A stretch of DNA of 38,273 bases. Origin: Candidatus Latescibacterota bacterium. Lineage in GTDB: Bacteria > Latescibacterota > UBA2968. The stretch covers positions 1 through 38,273 of the forward strand of contig JAJEDY010000009.1 in assembly GCA_022821275.1 (NCBI GenBank), written 5' to 3'. Made by a program: the position numbers and the translations under genes. Positions 16,213 to 25,009 of this stretch are shown here, piece by piece (the stretch's first letter is position 1; every line of letters starts with the position of its first letter). Under the pieces are notes generated by a model that saw only the letters and a list, made by a program, of their open reading frames with translations, did not search any database and was not told the DNA's origin.

Positions 16213-16299
16213 TAAGGTGAACTGCCATTCACATGGTGCCCTTTCACCTCTTAGTTTTATCGGTGTTCATCTGTGTTCATCTGTGGTTGCATCTTACCG

Positions 16300-17193
16300 C
16301 TATTCCTTCAATGTCTCATTAAAAAAGTCAATCGTGCGTTGCCATGCCAATTTTGCCGCAGCTTCGTCATAGCGCGGCGTTGTGTCGTTGTGAAATCCGT
16401 GGTTGGCGTTTTCGTATATATGAGTCGTGTAATTCACACCTGCTTCTTTGAGCGCGGCTTCATAAGCGGGCCAGCCCCGGTTGATGCGTCTGTCCAGTTC
16501 GGCATAGTGGATGAGCAATGCGCCTTTTATTTTTGGCACGTCTTCGACAGCGGGTTGGCGGCCGTAAAAGGGAACCGCGGCGGAGATGATGTCGGGGATG
16601 CGCACGGCAAGGGTGTTTGACATGCCGCCGCCAAAGCAGAAGCCTACGACGCCGACTTTTCCAGTGCATTTTTCGTGTGTGTGTAAATAACGCGCAGAGG
16701 CGATAAAGTCTTCTGTCATTTTATTGCGGTCTATCTCGCGCTGCATGAGTCGCCCTTCGTCATCTGTGCCGGGATATCCGCCGAGGGGCGCGAGCGCGTC
16801 GGGGGCAAGAGCCAGAAATCCAGCGGTTGCCACGCGCCGGGCAACGTCTTCTACGTAGGGGTTTAAGCCGCGATTTTCGTGGATGACGACGACGCCGGGG
16901 ATTTTGCCTTCTGCTTGTGCGGGGGCGACGAGGTATCCGCGCGTTTTGTCGTGTCCTTCTGGAGATGGATATTCGATATATTCGGCGCTGATGCGTTCGT
17001 CGTCTTTGGCGATTTGCTGTGCAAGCGCGTAATTGGGCTTCAGGCTGTCTAACAGCGCGGCAGCGGTTACGCCGCCGACTGCGAATTTCGCAGCGCGATT
17101 TAAGAAGCCCCGCCGGTCTGTTTGCCCGTGGACATATTCGTCGTAGAGGTCGAGGAGTTCCTGGTCAAAGTCAGTTGCTCGTTGGCGTTTCAT
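16300..17193 (-). CDS. Dienelactone hydrolase family protein, Tat-exported
   Basis: A 297-residue protein from the ATG at 17193, with AAAGGA 8 nt before it; the open frame above it lacks a site. A twin-arginine stretch [20 protein letters not shown] (26-45), followed by a hydrophobic stretch and AxA-like region ('YALAQQ' near 55-60), marks Tat export after folding. The alpha/beta hydrolase domain has the dienelactone hydrolase nucleophile Cys186 in GFCFGGG, Asp234 in 'YAELDRR' and His265 in 'NANHGFHND'. Typical members open lactones such as dienelactone; the real substrate is unknown. The PhyH gene ends 26 nt upstream, so the two are probably one transcript. Confidence 0.9.
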   Translation of the reverse strand: MKRQRATDFDQELLDLYDEYVHGQTDRRGFLNRAAKFAVGGVTAAALLDSLKPNYALAQQIAKDDERISAEYIEYPSPEGHDKTRGYLVAPAQAEGKIPGVVVIHENRGLNPYVEDVARRVATAGFLALAPDALAPLGGYPGTDDEGRLMQREIDRNKMTEDFIASARYLHTHEKCTGKVGVVGFCFGGGMSNTLAVRIPDIISAAVPFYGRQPAVEDVPKIKGALLIHYAELDRRINRGWPAYEAALKEAGVNYTTHIYENANHGFHNDTTPRYDEAAAKLAWQRTIDFFNETLKE

Positions 17194-17219
17194 AATGGAG
17201 TTCCTTTCTGTGATTTGGT

Positions 17220-17999
17220 TTATACTGCGCCGACAGTCTCGCGAACGCCATCCCATTCGCGCCATATATCTGTGAATGCATCGACTCCAATTTCGTCGAT
17301 TTGGGTGTGTTTGGTCCTGAAGATCACGGCGTATCGAATGTCTGGCGAGGTGTTGGGGCAGCCGGTATGCACCATAGCGTGATGGGCAAAGATTACGTCT
17401 CCCGCTTCGCCAGTTACAAATACCGGGCCTTCGGGCAGATCGACATGGGGCATGTGGTCATCCAGTATTTGATGTCCGTGTTCTTTGAAGTAGTTTTCAA
17501 AGAAGTGATGCGATTTGGGCCATACGGTAAAGTTGCCGCCATTGGGAACAGGGACATCATCGAGATATACGACTGCGAAGGATGTAAAATTCCGGTTATA
17601 AGTTCCGTCTTCGCGCAACCCGCGCAACCGATCACCTACGGCTTTAATGCCGTCCAGATGCCCGCCACTTTTGCCCCATCCAATTTTTTCCGTCAATGTG
17701 CTTGTCGGCAGACTGCCCGGCGGGCGTGGAAAATTGAGTTTGATACTTCCCGTCTGACTGCGCTGCAAATTGCCTTCTCCCAATGCGGATTCGAGGAGTG
17801 AGAAGGCGGGTGTTTCGTTGAATAGGTCCGTAATTACGGGGGTGGCGTTGATTTCGGGAAATGGGTTGGTGTTTCCTTTGCCTATTTCGGCATTGATCGC
17901 TTGCCGCGCCGCATCTACCATCGCGCGGGGCACGGCACCCGAGACTTTGATATAGCCCTCTTCGTAAAAGAAGCGCTTTTGGCTTTCGGTTAGTTCCAT
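17220..17999 (-). CDS. Phytanoyl-CoA dioxygenase (PhyH) family protein
   Basis: A 259-residue Fe(II)/2-oxoglutarate dioxygenase. The ATG at 17999 is used because GAGGAG lies 8 nt upstream and family homology begins there ([20 protein letters not shown]). The metal ligands appear as His114-x-Asp116 ('GGHLDG') and distal His211 ('[20 protein letters not shown]'), with Arg222 for 2-oxoglutarate. The full triad is present, so an active hydroxylase is expected. The substrate is unknown, since the family includes many small-molecule hydroxylases. It is followed after 26 nt by the dienelactone hydrolase gene and is divergent from the dioxygenase gene at 18195. Confidence 0.9.
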   Translation of the reverse strand: MELTESQKRFFYEEGYIKVSGAVPRAMVDAARQAINAEIGKGNTNPFPEINATPVITDLFNETPAFSLLESALGEGNLQRSQTGSIKLNFPRPPGSLPTSTLTEKIGWGKSGGHLDGIKAVGDRLRGLREDGTYNRNFTSFAVVYLDDVPVPNGGNFTVWPKSHHFFENYFKEHGHQILDDHMPHVDLPEGPVFVTGEAGDVIFAHHAMVHTGCPNTSPDIRYAVIFRTKHTQIDEIGVDAFTDIWREWDGVRETVGAV

Positions 18000-18194
18000 T
18001 GCGGTCTCCTCGTGTTCGCGTTTCAATTTTACCTCGCCCAAAATTATACCAGTTTTTAAAAAAAGCAACATTTTTACTTTAGCAAAACGCTTGATAATTT
18101 TTTTGTTTCATGCCATAATTTCATTGGGAATGGGGAAAAGCAGATTTATCACCTTAAAATTGCCCCCAATTGGCACGGGGCGAAAGGAATGAAG

Positions 18195-19373
18195 ATGTCC
18201 AATTCTCAATCACCATCAACGGTTTATCGCGCTGCGGCTTTTGCCGATTTCAAACCGGAGCTTTCGGCGCCCGGGGCTACGCCAGAGCGATTGGCGCATC
18301 TGGAGGCGCACGGTTTTGTGATTATTAACGATTTTGTCGATAATCCCTGGATTCCCGTTCTCCGCGAGGCGGGACGCCGCGTTACTGAGGCGTGTGCGCC
18401 AGAGAATGAGTACAGCAAGATCGATTGCTCAAAGGGCTATGTACACCGCACGGGCAATGATGAGCCGTGGGCGATTCGGGGGCTTATCCATCCGGCTTTT
18501 GGAGAGCCGTGTTTTGCCGAGTTCCACGGGTCGCCAGATTTTCTGAATTTCGTTCATTCGTGGTGTAACGGAGGGCTGGAGCCAGAAGATACGGTGCTGG
18601 GGGGGTTGCTGCTGTGGTGCAATCCGCGGCAGAAGGAGAATAAGCTGAGCTGGCATCGGGATGTGACGTGGTGGGGCACGGGGGAGCGGTATTTTGCACA
18701 GCGGGATGAGCGGGGTAGTGATCCAGAGGCGTATTCCGAGGAGGTCGAGCGAAAGCGCTGGAAAGAGATTGTCGCAAATAATGCGAAGTCTTTGAAGGAG
18801 CGGAATGGCGTGAGTATGTTTTTGGCATTGGCGGACGATGAGTGTCACGAACTCATACCGGGAAGCCACAATCGGTGGCGTACGCCGTTTGAGCACGATG
18901 TGCTTTTGCCGAAGGCGGTGAAGGAGCAAGGGGTGCCGCATACGCCGAGTTGGAATGGCGAGGATCCATTGCCGGGACAGGTGGCGATTCGTCTCAAGGC
19001 CGGGGAAGCGCTTATCCGCAATGGGACGACGATCCATACGGGGCACACGGTTCCCGAGCGCGAGCGCAATACGTTGTCAATCGGTTGGTCGAGGTGGTCG
19101 GGACCATCTGACGAGGAGCCATCTGTGAGCGATGTGCGACATGCGTGGCAACTCGATCCGGCTGTGCGAGAAGCACTGCCACACGAGTGGATGAAGACGG
19201 CGTGGGATCGCTGGGCCGAGAGAACGAAACTCGGGGATACGCTCGAGGATCGGTATCCGGGATTTGACATTAAGCGCATCAAAGCTGGCGCAGTGGTCGG
19301 TTGGCGCGGTGAGCTGGAGCGGCAAGCTGCGGCGGCTGGCGAGGCGTGGGAGCGTTTCCAGACTTTGTCGTGA
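18195..19373 (+). CDS. Phytanoyl-CoA dioxygenase (PhyH) family protein, long form
   Basis: A 392-residue PhyH-type dioxygenase. Two ATGs (18189, 18195) share one AAAGGA site. The second is 6 nt away and is preferred, since the first abuts the site. The metal motif is His154-x-Asp156 in 'KLSWHRDVTWWG'. The distal His is in 'NGTTIHTGHTVPERERNTLS', which also carries the candidate 2-oxoglutarate Arg. It is longer than usual by an insertion of about 50 residues rich in charged positions ('GSDPEAYSEEVERKRWKEIV') and a C-terminal helical tail. It is a single-gene transcript with its own terminator, divergent from the PhyH/dienelactone hydrolase pair across 195 nt of AT-rich DNA. Confidence 0.88.
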   Translation: MSNSQSPSTVYRAAAFADFKPELSAPGATPERLAHLEAHGFVIINDFVDNPWIPVLREAGRRVTEACAPENEYSKIDCSKGYVHRTGNDEPWAIRGLIHPAFGEPCFAEFHGSPDFLNFVHSWCNGGLEPEDTVLGGLLLWCNPRQKENKLSWHRDVTWWGTGERYFAQRDERGSDPEAYSEEVERKRWKEIVANNAKSLKERNGVSMFLALADDECHELIPGSHNRWRTPFEHDVLLPKAVKEQGVPHTPSWNGEDPLPGQVAIRLKAGEALIRNGTTIHTGHTVPERERNTLSIGWSRWSGPSDEEPSVSDVRHAWQLDPAVREALPHEWMKTAWDRWAERTKLGDTLEDRYPGFDIKRIKAGAVVGWRGELERQAAAAGEAWERFQTLS

Positions 19374-19392
19374 GGATTGTGCGATAACAAGA

Positions 19393-19429
19393 AGCCCCCG
19401 GTGCGGTTATGCGTCGGGGGCTTTTTTTG
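19393..19429 (+). terminator. Rho-independent terminator (convergent genes)
   Basis: AGCCCCCG (19393-19400) pairs with CGGGGGCT (19415-19422), followed by a T8 run. It lies 19 nt after the plus-strand PhyH stop. The minus-strand GH32 gene ends at 19445, so that operon runs into the same hairpin. Confidence 0.88.
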
Positions 19430-19444
19430 TTGGTAGGATGTCTG

Positions 19445-20998
19445 TCAGGATGTGTAGATATTTTTCATCTGATAGGCGTCGAGAGACAGGAGTTCGCTGT
19501 CCTGTCCCTGTGAACGGAGGGAGACGCCAGTGCTGTCTTCGCGCCCGGGATAGACGCGCAGTGCCACGCATTGTTTGCCGTTTACAAATACTTCTACGAC
19601 GCTTTTATCGACGAATACGCGCAATTTTAAGGTTTCATCTGGCTCGATATAGACCGAACCGGTTTCTGGCGCGCGGGTGCGCACGTCGGGTAGGATTGAG
19701 GAACACGATGAGTCGATTGTGATCAGGCTCTTCTGTGTGTTGCGTTCTCGATTTCTGAATCCGCGGTCTTTGAAGAACATGATGCGCGTGACTTCTTCTT
19801 TGTTCGGCGACCGCAATACGTCCATTTCGACCAGGGGGGCGTTTTTGGTATCGATTTCGGCGACGATTTCCATTGCATTGCCCTGAATATTGTCGAGGAC
19901 GATCTCGCTATTGGCAGCGAGTGTCATGCGTCCTACATGCTGGTGATCGCGGCGCAGGGATTCCACATCGCCCGCTGGTTCTATGCGTATATCTTCTTTG
20001 CCGATGAGGGTCATTTTGCGGGGCAAGGTCATGATCTGGTTCCAGTTCTCTGTCGGTTTGCCCGGGTTCATGTTGAAGATGACGATGATATTGCCATTGC
20101 CATCCGGGGTTGCCGAAGGCGCGTGTACGCCACAGGGACCATAAGGCCCGAAGTTGCATTTGTCGTGCGCTGTCACCACAAATTTGTCGCGTTCTTTGTC
20201 GTAGTCGCCCAGCAGATATTGTCCCCCGCTCATGTGGCTGTAAAAGAGCAAGATATGGCGATCTCCAATGGGCCAGAAATAGGGACAGGCGCCATCGTCG
20301 CCAACGAGAGTGAAGAGGTCGTCTTCGACAAATGGATGCAAATACGTCCAGTTCGCCAGGTCGGGTGAGCGGAGCAAGAAGTTCGCGCGGGTGCGTTTGC
20401 CGCCAGGACCGGGCAGGGTGCCGCCCGAGAGGGAGTAGTAAAAATCGCCTTTTTTCCAGATGCACGGATCAAATACCCGATAGGGCGGTGTGGAGCCATC
20501 GGGATTTTGCATGGGGATTACGGCCTGTCCGGTTACTTTTTCCCAGTTTAAGAGCAGGGGATCGCTGGATACGGCGACCATGTTGCCGACCACGGTGCCG
20601 TGATACATGGCGATGACGCGGTCGTCTTCTACGAGTGTTGAACCGGAAAAACAGCAGCGTTCGGGATTGGGATATATCGCATAGGGCAAGTCTTCCCAGT
20701 GGATCAAGTCGTCGCTGATGGCGTGTCCCCAGTGCTGGCGCGGGTCTTCGGGGGGATATGCCTGGTAAAACAGATGCCATCGCCCCTGCCAGTAGCAGAG
20801 GCCGTTGGGATCGTTGAGCGTGTGTTCTGGATTTACGTAGTGGTAGATGGGTCTGTGGGGGTCGCCTTCATAACTTTTTCGCGCTTCATTCATCCGCTGT
20901 AAGAGTGGATTTGTGGCGAGGGCTTCGCGCTGTTCTTCAAGTGTGTCTGGATATGTGTAGTGCGGTACGAGTGATGTGTAATCTGGCGTGTCGCTCAT
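19445..20998 (-). CDS. Glycoside hydrolase family 32 (beta-fructosidase-like)
   Basis: A 517-residue GH32-like protein without a signal peptide. The five-bladed propeller carries the nucleophile motif NDPNG at 62-66 and 'YRVFDPCIW' at 173-181, corresponding to the RDP transition-state stabiliser. The usual E-C-P acid/base motif appears as DDGACPYFWP (234-243), so the general acid must be one of these Asp residues or another group. A C-terminal beta-sandwich follows ('RVFVDKSVVEVFVNGKQCVA', typical of GH32). It probably hydrolyses fructosides such as sucrose, inulin or levan oligosaccharides in the cytoplasm. AAAGGA precedes the ATG. It is last in the fucosidase-sulfatase operon, 20 nt after the sulfatase. 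Confidence 0.88.
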   Translation of the reverse strand: MSDTPDYTSLVPHYTYPDTLEEQREALATNPLLQRMNEARKSYEGDPHRPIYHYVNPEHTLNDPNGLCYWQGRWHLFYQAYPPEDPRQHWGHAISDDLIHWEDLPYAIYPNPERCCFSGSTLVEDDRVIAMYHGTVVGNMVAVSSDPLLLNWEKVTGQAVIPMQNPDGSTPPYRVFDPCIWKKGDFYYSLSGGTLPGPGGKRTRANFLLRSPDLANWTYLHPFVEDDLFTLVGDDGACPYFWPIGDRHILLFYSHMSGGQYLLGDYDKERDKFVVTAHDKCNFGPYGPCGVHAPSATPDGNGNIIVIFNMNPGKPTENWNQIMTLPRKMTLIGKEDIRIEPAGDVESLRRDHQHVGRMTLAANSEIVLDNIQGNAMEIVAEIDTKNAPLVEMDVLRSPNKEEVTRIMFFKDRGFRNRERNTQKSLITIDSSCSSILPDVRTRAPETGSVYIEPDETLKLRVFVDKSVVEVFVNGKQCVALRVYPGREDSTGVSLRSQGQDSELLSLDAYQMKNIYTS

Positions 20999-21018
20999 GG
21001 TGTTTTGTCCTTTCTGTT

Positions 21019-22468
21019 TTAGGGAATCCTCAGGGCTTCCAGTTCGGGATGTGCGTCCCAGTGCGCCCGAATTCGCTGTCCCCAGTTGCCGATTTGACGG
21101 GTGGGTCGCTCGTGTGTGATTTGCCGCCGTTCCAATCCCGCTTCAAAATTTAGCAGTGCCTGGCGGCATTGTGTCAATAATGCGCGTTTGTTTTCGTCGT
21201 AGGCGAGATTTTGCGTTTCTCCGGGATCGTTCCTGAGGTCAAAAATTTGCTCGAGGCCAATGCGTTCGGGATCGGGTCCGGGTGGGAGCAGGTCTTTTTT
21301 ATCTCCGTAGGGAATATACTCACAGACGTATTTATACCGGTCAAAAAGCAGGGCGCGTCCCCAGTAGTTGCTTTCTACGAAGCCAAAGTCGCGCCAGGGT
21401 ACGTCTCGCCCTTCAACGAGGGGGCGTACGCTCATTCCCCGCGCATGTTCGGGTGGGTCGATCCCGGCATAGTCGCATACGGTGGAGAGGAGATCGACGC
21501 CGGATACGAAGTGTTTGTGATCATACGCGCCTTTGGGGATGTTCAGGTTGTGTCCAAGTGATGAGACGATAAAGGGTACGCGAATGCTGGCTTCGTAGAG
21601 GGAAAATTTTTGGAACATCTGGTGCTGCCCGAAGGCTTCGCCGTGATCTACGCTGAAGATGATTACAGTGTTGTCCGCGAGGCCGCTTTGCTCAAGGGCG
21701 GTTAAGATCAGGCCGATTTCACCATCTACTTTTTCGACAAATCGGTGGTGATGCCATATAAATGTTCGCCATTGAAGTTCGTTCCATGTTTTCATGGCTC
21801 GCAAGATGGGCCAGTGTATCAGGCATTCGTCTATGCGCCTGCATACGCGGTGTAAGACGGTTTCGCGTGTCGTAGTTAAAATTTTCAGGGAGAGGGGGTA
21901 GTTCTTCTTCGCTGAGCATGCCCCGGCGTATGGCGTCGGGCATTTCTTTTGTTTCAAAGTTGTGGCCATATTCGCAGATGTCGTGCGGGTTGACGTACCA
22001 GACCTGGAGATAGAATGGGTCGGTTTTGTCGTAAGTGGTTAAAAAATCTACGACGGCATGGGTCATTGCCGCGTCGTAGTATTCGCCGCCGCCTGCACCG
22101 ATTCGCTGTTGACCGTAGTACAGGACGTCGAAGCTATCATATACGTTTCGGCCATCTACGTGCCATTTGCCGCAGTGGATTGCGCGATGATCGCTTTGTT
22201 GTAATATCTGGCCCAGGTCGGGTATGTCTTCGTGCAAATGGCCGCCGTTGAACGGGGTGCCAGCTTCTGAGGTGTATCGCCCAGTCATCCAGCTCGCTCG
22301 CGCAGGGGCGCAGACCGGGTCGCTGCTATAAGACCGCATGAATGAGATGCCGTTGTTGTGCAGGCGGTCGATGTGCGGCGTTTTTACGTGTGTGTTGCCG
22401 TAGGCGGATATGACGTCCCAGGTGTGCTGGTCGGTGTTGATGAAGAGGATATTGGGTCGGTCGCTCAT
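21019..22468 (-). pseudogene. Sulfatase interrupted by one frameshift
   Basis: Two overlapping minus-strand frames together make one sulfatase of about 480 residues. The first starts at 22468, overlapping the previous stop as ATGA. It contains the metal-binding 'PNILFINTDQH' and the formylglycine site Cys53-A-P-A-R in 'PVCAPARASWMTGRY', and stays sensible to about 'LPPLPENFNYDTRNR'. The second resumes at 'MKTWNELQWRTFIW', then 'VEKVDGEIGLILTALEQSG', 'IIFSVDHGEAFGQHQ' and a normal C-terminus to 21019. A +1-type shift (one extra base, or two missing) falls between about 21785 and 21890. Both halves are well conserved, so this is either a recent mutation or a sequencing error. No signal peptide is visible. 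Confidence 0.85.
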
Positions 22469-23244
22469 GCCGCGTCTCCCGTCAGTACGAAGGTCTGGAA
22501 TGTGGTTGATGCGATGATGACCTGTTCTTGCTGGTCCAGCCACCAGTACGAGGGTAGTGTCCCCGCGCCATAGACGAAGAAGCCGGAGAGTTTTCGTGTT
22601 CTGTCGCCGAGAGGTAGAGTACAGTCTTCCATATAGCCAATGTGTACGGGTTCGCGGACTTTTTCGAGGTCTTCCAATATGGCGAGGGAGATTTGTTCGC
22701 CGGAAGATTTTAGCTGGTGTGCGAGGTTTGGAATGACGTCGAATAGCGTCCAGTTGCAGGTGATGGGGTGGGTGTTGTCGATATGACCGACGGGTAAGGT
22801 TGTGTTGTTGACGACGAGCGAGACGCGCTGCTGGTCTCCCAGTGAGGTGATGTGTCCTTCGCAGGTGAATTGGCGATATTTATCCCCCGCACTGTTGGTC
22901 GCTGTTACGCGCCAGGTGTCCCGGAGGGTGCGGTAGTCGTCGTCTGTAGTATGAAAGTCGAGGTGCAGATTTTCGCCACTTGTGGTGTTGAGAAATCGGA
23001 TATCGTAATGCCAGTTTTTCGATGGTTCGCGCGTTCGGTTGATTATTACTTCGCCAATTGATAGGTCGCGCGGGGCTTCTCCACCACGTCCTTTATATCC
23101 TTTCCAGTAGTTCGGGAGGACGGTGTATTTTTTTTGAGACGTTGGCGCTGTTTGGCTCAGTATCTCGATCAACTGTTTGCCAAAATGCGGGGTCTGACTT
23201 CTGCCGTCGTACTGAAATGACCAGTGTATGTGATCGGATGTCAT
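22465..23244 (-). CDS. Protein of unknown function in the fucosidase-sulfatase operon
   Basis: A 259-residue protein from the ATG at 23244 (GAGG 7 nt before it; an upstream in-frame start would overlap the fucosidase gene and lacks a site). I recognise no family. The sequence is rich in beta-strand-like segments and aromatic residues ('HIHWSFQYDGRSQTPHFG', 'NWHYDIRFLNTTSGENLHLD', 'SYWWLDQQEQVIIASTTFQT'), suggesting a soluble beta-sandwich or lipocalin-like fold. There is no signal or membrane segment. It starts 8 nt after the fucosidase gene and its stop overlaps the sulfatase start by 4 nt, so it belongs to the same pathway. Confidence 0.8.
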   Translation of the reverse strand: MTSDHIHWSFQYDGRSQTPHFGKQLIEILSQTAPTSQKKYTVLPNYWKGYKGRGGEAPRDLSIGEVIINRTREPSKNWHYDIRFLNTTSGENLHLDFHTTDDDYRTLRDTWRVTATNSAGDKYRQFTCEGHITSLGDQQRVSLVVNNTTLPVGHIDNTHPITCNWTLFDVIPNLAHQLKSSGEQISLAILEDLEKVREPVHIGYMEDCTLPLGDRTRKLSGFFVYGAGTLPSYWWLDQQEQVIIASTTFQTFVLTGDAA

Positions 23245-23252
23245 TGGATGCC

Positions 23253-24668
23253 TCAATCGCTCACTGGCGTGATTTTTAGGACGAGTGCGTGTTCGCATGG
23301 TTTTTCTGCGGGCAACTGGACTTTTAATCCGCGCATTGTTTGTGACCATTTTAACGATCCTGCCCCTAAGAGTTCGACTTTGTCGATTGGTTTGGTCAGC
23401 AGACGCAGGGAAGAACCGAGCGATTGGATTGTTACTTCATTTTTTTCAGGTATTGCCAATACGGTTGCGTAGAGGATGTCTCCGCGCGTGGTGAAGCGGA
23501 TGTCGCGTTCGGTAAACATCTGTCGCTTTGTGTCGGTGAATGAACCTGTTGTGACTTCTGTTGGGCCTTCGCCAAATACTTTCCAGGTGCGCGAGTCGTA
23601 GATCGCTTCGCCGTTTATGTTTAACCATTTGCCGATTGCGAGTAGCAGTGCCTCTTCTTCTTCGGGGATCGTACCATCGGCGCGGGGGCCTACGTTGAGC
23701 AAGAGTGCGCCGTTTTTGCTTACGATATCTACAAGGTCGCCGATTAGTTGCGAGGTGCTTTTGTATCCCCGTTCATCTTCGATATATCCCCAGGATTTTC
23801 TCGCTACGCAGGTGTCGGTTTGCCAGAAGTGGGGGTTGATGTCGTCTAATTGCCCGCGTTCGATGTCGTAAACTGCGGCCTCTGGGGGAAAGGTCCCGTG
23901 TTTGTAATTGATCGCGACACCGCGATCCCATTCGGCACCGCGGTTGTAATAATAGGCTGCAAAACGCTGTACGTAAGACGAGAAAGCAGGTTCTTGTATC
24001 CACCAGTCAAACCACACGATTTGCGGGTGATATTTATCGACGAGTTCGCAGGTGCGCGCGAGCCAGTCGTCTAAGAATTCTTCGTTGGGCTGGCTATCCC
24101 TCGGTTGCGCGGGTCCGTATAAGCCCGCGTATTGTCCGTCCTGTACGTCTGAATCAAATTGCATCCCGCCATCCATGAACCACCAGTGTTCTGCGCGGTG
24201 CGTCGATACGCCAAATACCAGCCATTGTTTGCGGACTGCTTCGGCGAGTTCGCCAATTAGATCGCGTTTGGGTCCCATTTTGCTCGCGCACCAGTCCGAT
24301 AGTTCGGTGTCGTACATGGCAAATCCATCGTGGTGTTCGGCTACGGGAACGACAAAGCGGGCACCAGCTTTGCGGAATAAGTCTGCCCAGTGGTCGGGGT
24401 CGTATTTTTCCGCTCTGAACATGGGGATGAAGTCTTTGTATCCAAATTTTGTGTGTTCGCCATGGGTCGCTACGTGGTGCGCGAATTCTTTGGAGCCTTG
24501 TTGATACATGTTGCGGGGGTACCATTCGCTTCCATAAGCGGGTACTGAATACACGCCCCAGTGAATGAAGATGCCGAATTTGTCGTTCTGATACCAGTCG
24601 GGAACGCGATAATTTGAGAGTGAGTCCCAATTCGGTTTAAAAGGTCCTTCGGGTAGTTGTATTGCCAT
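23253..24668 (-). CDS. Alpha-L-fucosidase, glycoside hydrolase family 29
   Basis: A 471-residue enzyme. The ATG at 24668 follows AGGAG by 5 nt; the frame extends upstream through the repeat region but has no site. GH29 motifs are in order: 'FGIFIHWGVYSVPAYGSEWY' (31-50), 'VVPVAEHHDGFAMYDTELSD' (106-125), 'GPKRDLIGEL' (132-141) and the nucleophile region 'IVWFDWW' with Asp221, then 'LLLNVGPRADGTIPEEE'. It should remove terminal alpha-L-fucose. No signal peptide is visible, so it acts in the cytoplasm on imported oligosaccharides. It is the first gene of the operon fucosidase, unknown protein, sulfatase, GH32. Confidence 0.92.
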   Translation of the reverse strand: MAIQLPEGPFKPNWDSLSNYRVPDWYQNDKFGIFIHWGVYSVPAYGSEWYPRNMYQQGSKEFAHHVATHGEHTKFGYKDFIPMFRAEKYDPDHWADLFRKAGARFVVPVAEHHDGFAMYDTELSDWCASKMGPKRDLIGELAEAVRKQWLVFGVSTHRAEHWWFMDGGMQFDSDVQDGQYAGLYGPAQPRDSQPNEEFLDDWLARTCELVDKYHPQIVWFDWWIQEPAFSSYVQRFAAYYYNRGAEWDRGVAINYKHGTFPPEAAVYDIERGQLDDINPHFWQTDTCVARKSWGYIEDERGYKSTSQLIGDLVDIVSKNGALLLNVGPRADGTIPEEEEALLLAIGKWLNINGEAIYDSRTWKVFGEGPTEVTTGSFTDTKRQMFTERDIRFTTRGDILYATVLAIPEKNEVTIQSLGSSLRLLTKPIDKVELLGAGSLKWSQTMRGLKVQLPAEKPCEHALVLKITPVSD

Positions 24669-24750
24669 GGTTTCTCCTGTGGAAATTGGTGAATCAATGC
24701 GAATTAAAACTGACGTTACGCACAGACAGAATATAATGCATAATGCGCTT

Positions 24751-24835
24751 GTCATTCTGAGCCGTAACGTAGTGGAGGCGAAGAATCTCCTACCAACACA
24801 GGTGGAAAAGATGCTTCGGCTACGCTCAGCATGAC
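24751..24835. repeat. Imperfect inverted repeat in the fucosidase upstream region
   Basis: GTCATTCTGAGC...GAAGAATCT (24751-24787) is imperfectly inverted against AGATGCTTCGGCTACGCTCAGCATGAC (24809-24835). It would fold into a long hairpin with an AC-rich loop. Elements of this form (ATTCTGAG...GAAGAATC) are dispersed in many bacterial genomes. This belongs to the 341-nt gap (24669-25009), which has no gene. Confidence 0.6.
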
Positions 24836-24885
24836 AAAACGCCGGACATGCGTAACACCAGTTAAAAGTTAAAAGTAATCCTATC

Positions 24886-24988
24886 CTGGACGCCTGCTTA
24901 AAACATGCAGGCGTGACCCCGTATAAGAACATTACGGGGCAGGCTCCCAAGCGGTTGTCATTGCGGCATGCTTAAAGCCGCAATCCAG
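24886..24988. repeat. Dispersed palindromic intergenic repeat, copy B
   Basis: It begins CTGGACGCCTGCTTAAAACA and ends GCCGCAATCCAG, so the ends are inverted as in copy A at 16148-16212. It contains two extra hairpins, CCCCGTA...TACGGGG and TTGCGGC...GCCGCAA. It is preceded by the duplication GTTAAAAGTTAAAAGT, as copy A is preceded by a different short duplication. Confidence 0.6.
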
Positions 24989-25009
24989 AAGATTTTTGTT
25001 ACTTGATTA

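Noticed and set aside
24669-24950. N-terminal extension of the fucosidase
   Set aside because: The extra 94 codons read through an intergenic inverted repeat and are cysteine- and hydrophobic-rich without a normal signal peptide. The ATG at 24668 has AGGAG.
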